Assembly (NCBI GenBank): GCA_947579665.1
Contig: OX388350.1
Coordinates: forward strand, 1,116,001-1,180,000
Direction of reading: 5' to 3'
DNA: 64,000 nucleotides
Source of the DNA: Sympetrum striolatum
Lineage: Eukaryota; Arthropoda; Insecta; Odonata; Libellulidae
The notes beneath the pieces were generated by a model that worked only from the letters and a program-made list of their open reading frames with translations, was not told the DNA's origin and made no database searches. A program made the translations under genes and the position numbers. The stretch's first letter is position 1. Every line of letters begins with the position of its first letter. Shown here piece after piece: positions 45,060 to 57,646 of this stretch.

Positions 45060-47040
45060 AGTAGGCAATTTATTTGTTCGATCTTTACGCTGCGATTTGG
45101 TATGATCACCAGGTGGCAACGTTCTACTTGACATATTCTTGTAAAAAATGTAAATCAGTGTCCATAGGGACTCTGAGAGGATAGAAAATTAAAAAAACAC
45201 AATGAAGAGAACGAATGATATTCGAGAATATATGTTGTAGATGCTAAGAACAAGAATGATTTCATTAAAACAGTTCCACAAGCAACGCATCATGTATCCG
45301 TAATTCTGAAAATGTTTTCAGCATGCTCGAGCGATCAGTTAAGAATAACAACTATATATATACATAGATAAAAAATTATAGAAGCTTCCAGAAATTGTCA
45401 GAGAAAACAAAAAAATGAAGTTGAGGAGGTTAAACCGACTATAAAATTTAGAAAGGCATTGTGGCCCTATTAACAGATGTTAAATTATTTTAACTTTGAG
45501 AAAACTCGAGTTCACATTCCGATGGAGTGATCAGTTAATAAATTAGCATTTTTGTGAGTGGTACGGGGATTGGCTGTCCGAAGGGTTTCCCTCCCGTCCG
45601 ATTGCGCTGTCATCCATCTTGACCTTTGCCACTCTTACACAGCGATTAACGAATAGATAGTCCCATCTACGCTGTGTTATGCTTTCTTATAACTGCATTT
45701 TAGCACCCTCCTACTTATATTTCAGTAAGAGCTTATATGAGTTGGAATATGTATCCATCGGACAGTAGTTCGCCATAGTAATAATACGCGATATTGAAAA
45801 CCTAAGGAACGCACCGAATTCTGAGTAAGACGATGGAAAGCTGTTTGCAGGGTATAATTGAAAAAGTAGAAATAGTTAAAATTCTGAGTCAGAAAGGTTT
45901 GTTGCCAAATGAAAGCTGACGGAATTAAACAGCGTCGAAATGCACCAGTTAACGCGTATCTCCCTCGGCGGTGTGCTTCAGCTGTGAGTGCAGGCGAAGA
46001 AAAGACTCTCTCCACAAAATATATTTTCGTCGGTGGAACTTCTCGTAGGCATAAACTAACATTCATACATTATGTTTAGTAGATTTTATGCGGTGCAGAG
46101 AGTAATTTACAAGAATTTTAATACTTAAGTGAGAGATAAAAAAAGTCCCCAGACTGAAGGGACCCAAGTATTCCCCACAAAGCTACCTTTCCTTCACCTC
46201 TTGATAAACCACGCCTCCCTTTGTATATTTCAACGAATTTGCGTCATATTCTCTGAATGTTTTACTGCTTACTACTTTTAATTACTCTTCAGAAATATTC
46301 GCTTCTTCTACCTTGGTTAGATTCTGTCAATTCCTATTTTCTCCCGCCATTTCCAGCACTCTTTCAACTATCTTTCTGCTAACCCAACTCACCCTTTACG
46401 TAAAAACCTCATCTATAAATTATATTCTACGGCTCCTCCTTTCTTTTTCACACCCAGATAAATAATATTTAGCACTCCTGTTTAAGCAACGTTTTACCGA
46501 CATCCCAACTTTCTCCGTCATCAGTGAGATTAATATTCTGTCGGAGTCGTAAGTGTGAGAGGACGTGCGAAGTGCTTATTTGTGAGAGGGTGTTCTCAAA
46601 AGACCGACGTATTGATCCCCTTCGTGTGTAAACAAGACGGCGTCATGTTCTTCCTGCGACGCCCCCTTCTGACCGTCTCTTCTTCTACGGAGGCTCTCCG
46701 CCCATCTTTTTCTATGCATTTCGGTGCGCGACTACGATTGCATCAACCGAAGCGAACATTCTCGCGCCAAAAAGAAGCGAATCGAAATAGCTACCTCAAG
46801 ATATGATTAATATATGATCCTTATAGGCCGATGTGTGTGTTTTGCTGGGGCGAAGCAGCGGCCGCCTTCGGATAGTAAACAGAAGAAGGGTGAAGCAATA
46901 AAAAGGACGGTTGCGGGAGGTTTTATGGATAAGAAATGCAATAAACGTGTTTATTGAGGAATTCTGAAATCAACCGTGGATTACGACAAGGAAGTGGTAC
47001 TGTTAAAAATGCTAGTAAGGTAATGTCATTTCCCTAAGAA
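45060..47040. other. Non-coding stretch with no recognised gene
   Basis: Frames at 45722-46066 (-, 114 codons) and 46555-46806 (+) have no family signature. The patch at 46,550-46,920 is GC-richer. Nothing repetitive stands out. Confidence 0.4.
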
Positions 47041-47044
47041 GGCT

Positions 47045-47116
47045 TACTCTGGGAATCGAACCCGGTACCACTTTGACAAAAAGAGATCGTGCTACTTAGC
47101 TATCCGGGAGCCTCGC
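47045..47116 (-). repeat. tRNA-like head (SINE or tRNA pseudogene)
   Basis: On the reverse strand GGATAGCTAAGTAGCACG contains box A and ACCGGGTTCGATTCCCAG contains box B, with normal tRNA spacing. The T-arm pairs (CCGGG/CCCAG with one mismatch). No acceptor stem is formed. Upstream of box A, CTCCCGGATAG resembles the anticodon region of SINE family B, which may be chance. Confidence 0.55.
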
Positions 47117-47119
47117 ATG

Positions 47120-49750
47120 GATAAGGACTGCAAATTTTTGCACACCGCAAATTCTTCCAAATCTAATAATGGATCTTAACTGCTAAGAGAAGATCCAAAG
47201 GGTAAAATTTGAGATGGTACAGTCTTACAAAACCGTTGCTCGATTCATAGCATCGTAATTATCACGCAGTGGAATCAGATTCGGAGATTCAAATTGTAGA
47301 TCCTAGTCCTATCACACATATTTCATTTCCATTCTTCCTTGAAAATTTTCAAAAGTTTATGATTGCAAGTTTCACCTTCTAACTTCTTTGAGAATGAATT
47401 CCGTCAATTAAAATTCTCTTCCGCCTGAAATTATATCTCAAACGATTCATTAAAGCAATAATTTAGAACATTTACCGTCTTTTCTGAGTTGGCGACACAT
47501 TGATATCGAATCCTTATATTTTATCAAATTTGGCACCATAATATGTCCGACATCCTTGGTTTGTATTATTGATAGATTCAGAAGATTTTAAAACGTTTCC
47601 TAAAAGGTTTTTACATGCAAAAGTAAAGGTGTATATTATAATGCTTAGGTAGACCAAGATATTTTAACATGTACTTTAAAGTAATTTTTAATGGTAGGTA
47701 TGTTACATTACTGATGAATTTTGTTGATCTGTAATGAGTGATTAGTGATTTTCTACACTCATCTGTGTATATGCTTGCATTTTCTATTGTGTTGGTAGTG
47801 ACTTGTCTTCACAAAACTTTTCGAAGGAGATAACAAATTAAGGACTAAAAAGGAATATATTTGTATATTTCAAGTTAATTTACGACGAAGGAATGTTTCG
47901 AAAGTGCGGGTATTGATGGATTTGGCCATATTTTAAAGAAATGAATTCTCCCCATCACATTCAGTTACCATGATTCCCTTCCGTGGGAAATGGACGATGG
48001 TTACTCGAAAGTCATTGGAGAGGAAGCAAAAGGTGCTAAGTCCTGGCTTTCAGGGACCATGTTTAGGACCTTCCCTCTATGACCGCATGCACGAACTGCC
48101 GCCAATGACGCCCTTTCGACCTTTAGGAGGCCAACCATCCGAAGGGCTTGACCCTCGAAATATCAAAAGGGGATATTTATAGGCGAAATCACCAGAAGGG
48201 CTCTTTGGCGCTTGATTTCGAGGGAGCTTTCAAAAGTGTAAAATCTCCTCGTGATTTAAGGTATGTACTCGGGCAATTAAATCGTAAGACCTCTACAACG
48301 CGAAAAATATTTAAATGAAAATTAATTGCTTAAAGTTTACCGATCCTTGTAAATCTAAATCTCAATTCGCAATGTTTAACGAACGATTCATTGCAATTAT
48401 CGCGTTGAATTATCTCAAGTTACAATTATTTTTAGGCTACATTACTCTTAAAATTATACGAAAATTAACATTTTTAACTCTTTATGACAGTCGGTTAAAT
48501 TTTTAAGCATTTAATGTGTAATGTAAAATCTAAATCAACATTAACTTCAATGAATACATGAGGGCAGCCTATATGGAGGAATAGCAGTAGGTGATTGATA
48601 AGTGATTTAATTTTTAGAAGAGAGAATTGAAATATGTGTTCAGGAGGATGTAGAGCGCAACGACACCTTAAAAGAGCTTCCGTAAAAATATCGCGCAAAA
48701 AATGTGAGACAAGGAATTTCAGAGCATCGATAAATATTCACGAATCTCCAACTCCATCTCTCATAATACCATCGTAGTTACGACATTAGTCACAGATGAT
48801 TACGTAAAATCGCACATTATTCTCACATTCGGTTTGGCGTAGTAGGGAAATTATTAAATTTTAATAAAATTTACATCCATGTGATCCATACGTTAGCATA
48901 TATCGGAATTTCCGAGGATTAGAGTAATACGAAGAAGCTTAACAACATTTATTTGAAACTATTCCTCGACTCTTGGTTTCCGTAGCAAGACTTTTTTCCA
49001 GTCTTTTAAATTCCCTCTTTAAGATCGATGGATACGAATGACAGTGACGGATTGAATGCACGATTACGATCTGTTTGGTTCGTAGAGCAAAAAATGAGGT
49101 TGGATTATAAATATAGCCACACCGTTGCCAAGCTCAATGAAAAATAACCGTTGTTAAGTTTAGCTTCACTTTCCTTATTCTTTTATATTCCTACTACAAT
49201 TTCTCTTTGAATGAAATATTTAAATAAATTTGTGCTATGAGATTACCTTCCTTTCACTTATTTTTATTTCGTTGTTGTTCGTGACTGTGATTAACTGAAA
49301 TCTACATAAATGAGGATGTTTGTGAATGGTGGTCTTCACTCAAGTCTCCCCTCGTTGAATCTTTTGGAAATTATAATTCATCCACTCATCGGGCTTTATA
49401 GGTTCGTGGATAGCGTGTAATTTTTTACTTATAGCTTTCTGGGTCAGCGGAAAATGTAAGGGCAAATAACCTCACTCCCTTCTAGTACGCTCCAATCCCT
49501 TTCTTGAGGAGTATGTAGTTATTAGTGGAAATGTGAGGATCCAAACAGCCTTCGATACAGCATATATGAGAACGGTCTCTCGTTTGAGACGAAAGTGTTT
49601 CAAAGGAAATCGCGAGCGAAAGTTTCATCGTGCGCTAAAGACGCGAGATGTAACCGTCGAACGATATAATACATAATGAATATTTAAATTGTTGCAGATA
49701 AAATTTTGTTTCTTGAAAATGGTAATACCTTACATAAACTACATCACTTT
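47120..49750. other. Non-coding stretch with no recognised gene
   Basis: The 70-codon frame at 47970-48182 lies in a short GC-richer patch and shows no family signature. Nothing else is recognised. Confidence 0.4.
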
Positions 49751-49751
49751 A

Positions 49752-49850
49752 TTATTGTTATTATTAAGGTCTTTTTTAAAGGCGAGATTGAGACTGAAAA
49801 GTCTCTTCTTCCATCTAACCTTTCGTCAATGGTATTATGTACATAAAAAC
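49752..49850 (-). mobile_element. LINE 3' tail with conserved stem-loop
   Basis: The reverse strand reads ATGGAAGAA, hairpin GAGACT-TTTC-AGTCTC (49790-49805), AATCTCGCCTTTAA, then a (TAA)n-like tail at about 49752-49767. It matches the tail at 16517-16625 nearly throughout, including CATTGA-GAAAGGTT upstream of the hairpin. DNA to the right (to about 50,170) could be the rest of its 3' untranslated region, but no coding remnant is recognisable. Confidence 0.75.
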
Positions 49851-52540
49851 TAGTGTATATGTGAATAGAAATAGAGAGGAAAACTTAAGAAGGAGTGGAA
49901 GTAAAAAGAACTAAGGTGATATCTTAGAAAAAAATATCCGCAGCAGGAAAACACTCACAGAGAGGGGGGGTGTGAAAAACCTGCGCAAACCTACTGATAG
50001 TACAAGCTAAAAGAAAGCTGTGTATAACATGGAGATTACAAAAGCAATAGTAATATAACTAAATTACAAATTAATAATAAAAAAATCAGAAACAGGAAAA
50101 ATTAAGTAGTAAACCATGAGGAAACAACAACACAAAACAAGACAAACTTTATAAACCGAATCAGGTATATTCTAAAAGGTTAGTTATTATATCTACAAGT
50201 ATATAAATATTTCTCACCTAAGAAACATAAATAATGGCCGAAAATTCAAATTTTAGCTTCAAAAGTCCTGCTGCAGAAATTATATCCTAAGTGCTTCATG
50301 TTTGGAAGGAGTATTTTAAAAATTTAAGCACGATAAACACTCTTTCTCCAAAGTTGATCTTTTCTGAGGGTTGGCCGGGTATTTATTTTGGTAGTCATTG
50401 ATATAATCTCGGATAATCACATGGACATTTGCTAATATAGAAATCTTTTTTCTGGATTATTTGTCAGATGACCTTTGAATTTCAAGCATTGAACATAATA
50501 TGCTATATCACAACATAGAAGGCTTACTTTAGCTGGGAAATGTTTTGAATAGAAAGTTCGTGGCCGTGCCTCTATGAGTGAACACAACCCGGTTCGTCTC
50601 CAACGCACACAAAGGAGCATCCGATGGCTCTGTAAGAACAGCGTATTCTCTTGAGATGGGGTCAATTAGCAAGGCCCCTGCGATACCGGCAACCCAACGC
50701 ACGCATCCCCGTGGTGACCGCAGCCCTCAATACACGATCCCATAATCACTGCAACACCGCTATTACTCTCCGGAACATGAACAATGGATTGGCCGTAATA
50801 TCTCGGCAAGTAGCTTCACGTGTCCCCGCATTATCGTTGCCTGATCACCTATTTCGCACGAGCAATTATTCATTCACGCAAATACACATTGTATTCGAGG
50901 AGTAATTGAGGTTGCGAACTAGCGGACCCTTCATTACGTGATATAATGTCCAAATGAAATTAAAGAGAAGTAACATATTTCTCTAACTTATTATCATGGC
51001 TTTAGTTTAGTGTAAAGTAGAAAATGACTTACCAGGTCTAGTTTTGTCTTTTGAGGAATTTTTTCTATATTAACTACAACTCAATAATTACCACAATTTA
51101 GGATTTCGTTAAGCTTGCCTAAAAATATTATAGGATAACTTTGAGAATAACTCCTAGAGTAGTTATTCTCAAATTTATTCTATTTAGAAACAGCCGTGTT
51201 CCCCTCAACTACATTTAGCAAAAATATTATGTTGATGAGTAAGAATTTATCAAACACTGTATATACTCTGCAGTAATCAACTTCAAATTTTTATGTAAGT
51301 GTAAATTGATAATTTTATTGATGAGGAAACATTTCACCAATATTAATGTTACATCAATTTTAAAGCATTATTTCTCTTTATATGTTTGAGTTGTTAGATC
51401 TTTTTCTTGGAGAACTTTTTGATATATTGGAAAATATTTTTATGTGTCTCGGACTGTTTTTATATTATCGCTTTTCATTATTTATCGAAAATATCTCAGT
51501 AATGTCGTTCAAATTGTTGCTGCGTATTTATTGTCACCATAAAAATATACAAAAAATTATAGTATCGTATTAATAATATTTTTTATTTTATGTTTTATAA
51601 GGATTAGTATAATTTTGCTTCGAGTATGACTTACTCCGCAAATCACGATGCACATTAATGATGTTGAAGAGAGAACCGAAAAAGAAAAGTTCATTTACAT
51701 CCGCAGTGGTTAAACGGCTTTTCAACGTCTGAGTTTCCAAGTATTACATAAAATCGGAGAATAATTCTATCACAAATTGTTGCACTAACTAAACTTAACT
51801 TAAGGAAATCATAAACGCAGCGAAATAACTACTTACGGTATGTATGGTAGCATTTACAAGCTGTTCAGTATGAAAATGGTTTTTATGGGTGACTGTATTG
51901 TTCAGTAAAATTGTTCTAAGAATTACATATAAAAGTTTAGGGACAGTGTTCTGACCATCCTTGTTTAGGCTCTCTTTACTTTCTTAAACGAATTCACAGA
52001 CATAAGGGAATTTGTTTTTCTGTTTCTCTTTTAGTCTAATTAGCTTTTAAATACATTTTATTTCGTCAAGTTTGACAGTTTAAATACTTGACTTATGGCA
52101 AAGAGGCCAATCGACAAAGCGTCCCTCCGATGGATTCATCATTCTACTCTAAAACCCGAAGAAACGTGTTGATTAAAAAAAAATACATTTCCTCGGAAGC
52201 AGGGCTATACAGGAAGCAGACGTGGTGCGTGGCACAAATATGAATTGCGCGTTAGCGTGTTTCGAGTGTTTGGTGAGAAATAGATGATCGGGGGAAACAT
52301 ATTCTTCGCTGACGGGGAAATTGAGTGGAAGATGAGCATTCGGAGGTGTGCACTGCTGCCACACCTGCGAAACTTAATTCGGAAAAACCAATTTCCGCTC
52401 TGAGATCGTTGCCGAATATGGCATTCTATCCAATGCCTTTGTAATGAATGCCTTTAAGAAATCCAATACTAAAATATAATTATTTAAGTAAAGAAGAAGT
52501 AACGAGGCAAGACTTTCTTTGGAGCACGTTACTGTATTTG
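49851..52540. other. Non-coding stretch with no recognised gene
   Basis: The purine-rich DNA at 49,860-50,130 may be LINE 3' untranslated sequence belonging to the tail at 49752. The frames at 50651-50905 (+) and 52173-52364 (-) have no family signature. Confidence 0.35.
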
Positions 52541-52549
52541 TCGATTGAA

Positions 52550-52715
52550 AAATTATGAAAATGGAGGGAGTGCAACTAGAAGCAATTGAGGTATGGACTA
52601 AGATGGCTTTTGGGATAGTTATATTAGAAAAGATTATCTAAGAAAGTAAGCGAAGAAAAAGAAGGAGAACACAATTTATAGATGAGGTAAAGTGCCAAAG
52701 ATGTTTTTGCTAGAG
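52550..52715 (+). pseudogene. Possible LINE C-terminal fragment
   Basis: KMEGVQLEAIEVWTKMAFGI (about 52,558-52,617) is followed, after a stop, by KRRKRRRTQFIDEVK (about 52,649-52,693). Together they resemble the KLEAFEMW ... RGRRRTQ-DD segment at the end of the LINE group seen at 22190 and 63100. The match is short and partly low-complexity. Confidence 0.4.
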
Positions 52716-53146
52716 AAGGCAGCAGCGACAAACCGCATCTCTGTTCGAGTCATCGTGTTTCTATTTTCCAAGAACTCTCAAAGCCTTCCAAAATAAAGTT
52801 CTTCGGCACTATTACGTAAAATAATCGATGGGTTATTTTAGCGAAAAATATATGAAAGGTAAGAGAAATTTAGGTTGAAAGGAAGATAAATCTGGCTTAA
52901 AATTATAGAGTAATTCAATTGATTGCGTAACATTTAATCCATGTTTATGTGAAAAGTGGAAGAATTGAATGAGGCATCTGAATGAAGTCTAAAACTGACG
53001 ACGAAGAAAAAGATGAGGACTCTGAATTCCAAAGAGATAAAAAACTGGGGTTTTAAGAAGTCTTTCACTGAAAAAAATAGAAAAATCAGAAAAGGATAGT
53101 TAAATGCGCAGAATTGTAGAGAATAACAGTACCTTCATAATACAAA

Positions 53147-53163
53147 ACACACACACACACACA
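53147..53163. repeat. (AC)n microsatellite
   Basis: About eight AC units. It is unrelated in position or flank to the GT tracts of the 35.7-39.9 kb array. Confidence 0.9.
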
Positions 53164-53169
53164 TTGATT

Positions 53170-56100
53170 AGTAGGAATTAAGTTGTATGGAGAATCACTA
53201 ATGGAACAAGCAAGGGAGTAGTGGAGTAGTCATCAGGGAGAATTCGCAAAGCAAATATCTAATCGGTTTGCTTTACCCGTACTTCAGAAAGAGGAACAGT
53301 TGACATTTACGATTTGGAAGATTTGATCGTGACTGATTACTCAACTTTGTGATTTTGCATTTCTTTCTCTCCAATGATCATTAAAACGAGAAGACGCTCT
53401 AGGACACTTTATAGTTCCTTTTTCTCAATATTTCACTAATTATAAAAGTATGTTAAGCAATATTTTGTGCTATAGACCTGTTTTCCAACCTACGTCTACC
53501 ATAGCGTATCTGGGCGTATTTATAATTTGTGACAAACTAAACCTTACGTTTCTTATTTTCGGTTTAAGTTAAAATGAAAAAATCGCCATGATGAAGAAGA
53601 AGATTATTGTACTTTTTCCACAGTAAAAGTTTATTAAAAACAAATAAAAATAAAAATACACGACTAGTTTCAGCGATTGATCAAGTAAAAATTGGAGGGA
53701 TTTCTTGTCACATGGTGTTTCAAGTGGGCGCAGTATTTCGCAGAAAAACTACATTTGTAATAATAATGTTATTATGTATAATAATGTATTATAAAGTAAT
53801 TCGAACTTTGAGCAATGGATGACCGCGACGCACTTAAAGTTTCGCGTAACCCTGTTTTACGAGCAATTTCATTGATAAACACCGAAGTCCGATAAAAAGG
53901 TCGTGATAAGAATAATTCCAAATGAAACAGCGTCAAAACATACGCAGCACATTTTGAAAAAGCGGTGTCTCGGATTTGCATGCGTTCCAATTAAACCTGA
54001 ATGGCGCTAAAACTACTACAAAAAGCGCTAAAACGGCGGAAGTAATTGAGGACGAAAGAACCACGTAATCTGACTTCAAATAAATTTGTTAAGCTCGATT
54101 GGTGTTTGATGGAGATATTTACACGCTGAGAACAGGAAATAGAAGAACAGCTGATGGAAACATAATGGACCAGATAAGATGAAGGGATACTAAAAAAAGT
54201 GAAAAACGCGGCTGCGCGAGCCTTTAATGCGCATGAGTCGGAAGACATCTATTTTGGCCTTATTTGGGTTCATTATCCTCGCGTAAGACCATTTGAGAAA
54301 TGTCTCGTAAATGGATAAGAGGGCAATCGGAGATGTTTGCCGATGATGTCCTTGGACTTGGACCCCAGAAGAGATCCCACAGTGACCCATTGGAACAGAT
54401 GTAATGAAACCATTGACCCTAATCCGTATGAGAACGGAGATGTTTGGTTGAAAATTTGCCAAATACTTGGATAATTAACTCATTTAATTTCGATATTTTC
54501 GGGGTCGAGCAAAATTTTATATTTCATTGTATTTATTTAGAAATGAACCAAAATTTTATGTTCACAGGCAAAATTAGATCGGTGATTCGATTTTATCTTG
54601 ATGCATAAAATGGTGTATATACGGAGAAGAAACTATTGCAGTACAAAATTACTGTGAAATAAATTTCAATTTATACACCCGGAGTGTGATTCACGGAAAT
54701 AGATGTTTTATTTTCATAAACTGCTGAATGCATTTATGTACGCCATTTATGGCATTCATTTCATTGTATTATAGATGAGAAACATTCATATTATGAATGT
54801 ACACCTAAATTTCTGATTAAAGTACTTTAAAGAAAACAAATATTATTTTATACATTTTCTATTACGGTTATATACATTCATACATTTTTTATTTCTAAAA
54901 GAATGATAGGTTAGTTATATTTTGCTACGAATGGAAACAATGCAGTTAATAAAACGTTACGAAGGTGCAGCGATTTCAGGAACTTTAAGTCGCAAATTTA
55001 TTATCCGCAATGGAATCGCACACGAAATGTTAACGAATCAAAAATGGGGTATGTAAATGGAGAGAGTTGACATTGATAAAAAGAGGAAATATTGCGATCT
55101 CAGAATAACAAAGTCAAAGATTCAATCAATATGTCAACAGAGATTAAATGGTAAGATAGAAGCCGAAATCGAATCTTTAAAGTTTTTAGAGGATTACTTA
55201 TCTCCAAGAAAGCAGACAGGAGGAGACAAATCACAACAGAATATCTGAAACATATGTAATGATATCGAGATCTAATTCGTGAATTGAGTCGTATCGCGAA
55301 CTCGCATCTCGAGCTGTTCTCAAATCAGAAACGCTTTTGATTAACGAAAGAGAACGAAGGGCATCGGATTGATAGCGAATTTTCTGCCGATTATTTGGGA
55401 TCCAAGTCTATTCTTTTAATCTTATTATCAGGAATATCATCCAAATATGATCACCCAAAGACAGATTTTCAATCTTCCCCCTCTCGTCTACGGATCGTGG
55501 AATAGCAAATTCTGTGAAGGGTCTCAGTTCGCTCCCCGGAGTCACCTTCTCTTGCGCGCCTCTTCTGTTGAGAGCTCCTCTCGCCTGAGGAAGACACTCA
55601 TCTCTAAACTCTCATTAATTGGTCGCTTCTACGGCGAGAAAATTCCGCGTTTGAGAGGTGACACATTTCAAATGAGTTGTACTGTTCCGAGGTGTCTTCA
55701 ACGAGGTCGGTGTAATGCGATGGACGATTCAAAGGTCTCATGAAAAACTTGTGCTCTGATTCCTAATTTTTAAACTCCCAACGAGCGTTTTTAACCGTGA
55801 ATGCCCACAAATGATTTCGATGTTTGTCTGTTTTTGACTATTGAAACTGCAATGCCGATTTCAAATTGAATATCATTCAGTGCTTTTGTTTAAATCCGTG
55901 GATAAAATCGTGCTGTGAAACCTCAACCGGAAGATCACTGCAAGGGATACGTCAAACGAGTTTTAATTTTAATTGCGAAGTGAGCATGACAATATTTATA
56001 ATCAAATATTCGTACTCATATGGAAATATTATGCGTTTCCCACGATTGAATTCAAGAATTGGGATTTGTACATCTTTTAATCTAGTGAATCGTTCATTTT

Positions 56101-56487
56101 CTAAGGAGATTTTACAAACAAATATCTTATACCTTCCGATAAAAACGAATTTTTGAAATGGGTTGCGGATCCTGGAATCAAGTATCGCTTTTTCTAGAAA
56201 ATTACCAAAAATATAAAAATACCAATCAATGTTTTTGTTTAGCACTGTCAAAATTATCTAACAATTCAAAATCTTCACAAGCTTCTAAACTCAGGTACAA
56301 ATTCAAGTCACATTTTTTCTAGCAAGAACTTTTGGAACGTTCTACACAATCACAATTTAAATTAGATTGTTTGCTGAATGATAAACACACTTCTCTGAAC
56401 ATCAAGGTATTTCATATGCAATGAATCGGACCATTCTGGGCCTTCCTTATCAGATATATATTGGAGGTAAACGATTTAGCATGCTGA
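53170..56487. other. Non-coding stretch with no recognised gene
   Basis: Frames of 60-99 codons at 53607-53822, 53991-54462, 55057-55248 and 55447-56251 have no family signature that I recognise. The DNA at 55,440-55,740 is GC-richer. Confidence 0.4.
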
Positions 56488-56495
56488 CCTGAAGG

Positions 56496-57638
56496 TATAG
56501 GTGGGACAATCGATTAAAAAACAATCGAATAGTTATTCGATTGTTTTGGCATTAATTCGATTGTTTTCATTCGAATGAATTCACTCCCTTTCGTGGGCTG
56601 GACAGGACGCAATTGCTGGTAAGGGGCAGTAACACCTGGCTGCCGGGATATCGAATCAGATATATTATATGTATACACATGGTATTTTTATTCATATTTC
56701 ATGGGCATCCCTGCCAGACTTCCCCTAAATGGGATAACGTAACTTCTATCCTCTCCTATTGAACGCGTATTAAGTAAACGAGTGAAAAATCGAATAAATC
56801 TGTTCGATTTTTCACTCACTTCCTCTCAACTAGTGAATCACTCACTAGGAACAAACGATTGGATCCATTCCGTTTTTCACTAGCTAAGAACAATCGAATA
56901 AATTCACTAAATATCGAAACGCTTCATTAGAATTATTCTATTCTAATATATATAATTGAATTCTTTCTAAGTGTATCCGAAAAAGTGATCTGTAGCTTCA
57001 ATTTTTCCCTTTTTAAATATTATAAAGATGGCTAAGTGGGAAAAATAATAAATATCCCAGTAAAATGCGATTAGAAAAAAAATACATGAACAGAAAATAA
57101 CGGAATTTCAAGTATTTGCTTGAAATCTATTCTGTTTTCACTGTTAAAAATTCAGAAATTATTGTGAAACATTAAAAAATTGAAAAATATAATTTTTCAA
57201 GCTAACAATTCTTTTCCAATCTTCATATGAACTATTTTTCAATATCATAATAAAAATATATAATTTCTATTTAAAAATTCGATATACTTTAATACTTTAT
57301 AAGTATAATAATCAATGATTAGGGCAATTCTGTTATACTTTTCTATTTTGCATTCTTTGAAAGTTATTCATATTTCATCATGATCACATATCTCTGCCAG
57401 ACTTCCCCTACGTGGAATCAGGAAACGCACCACTTTTAACCGCTCCTCGTCAACGCTCATCAAATAAACGAATGAAAAAATCGAATAAGCCTATTCGATA
57501 TTTTTCCTCGCTAAAAACAATCGAATAAATTCACTCGGTTAGGATAGAGTGAAACATCGAAACGCTTTATTCAAATAATTCTACTGATGCTAACAATCGA
57601 ATTATTCGATTGTTTTTATTCGATTGTTCCCATCCCTT
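56496..57638. mobile_element. Non-autonomous hAT-type element (MITE-like), 1,143 bp
   Basis: The element is flanked by the identical octamer CCTGAAGG at 56488-56495 and 57639-57646. Its ends are inverted copies: left TATAGGTGGGACAATCGATT and right (reversed) AAGGGATGGGAACAATCGAA. Both continue into AAAAACAATCGAATA. An 8-bp target duplication with a GGTGGGA or GATGGGA-type end is typical of the hAT superfamily. The interior has no transposase. It holds two direct repeats of about 250 bp (from 56691 and 57367, both with CTGCCAGACTTCCCCT) and many ATTCGATTGTT palindromes, so it would need a transposase supplied by another element. Confidence 0.85.
56780..56817. repeat. 15-bp perfect hairpin inside the hAT-type element
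   Basis: GAGTGAAAAATCGAA (56780-56794) pairs exactly with 56803-56817 across 8 nt. A weaker equivalent lies in the second internal repeat near 57,470-57,510. Confidence 0.8.
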
Positions 57639-57646
57639 CCTGAAGG

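Noticed and set aside
47970..48182. 70-codon frame with GC-richer codons
   Set aside because: Short, no known domain, and no splice or start context.
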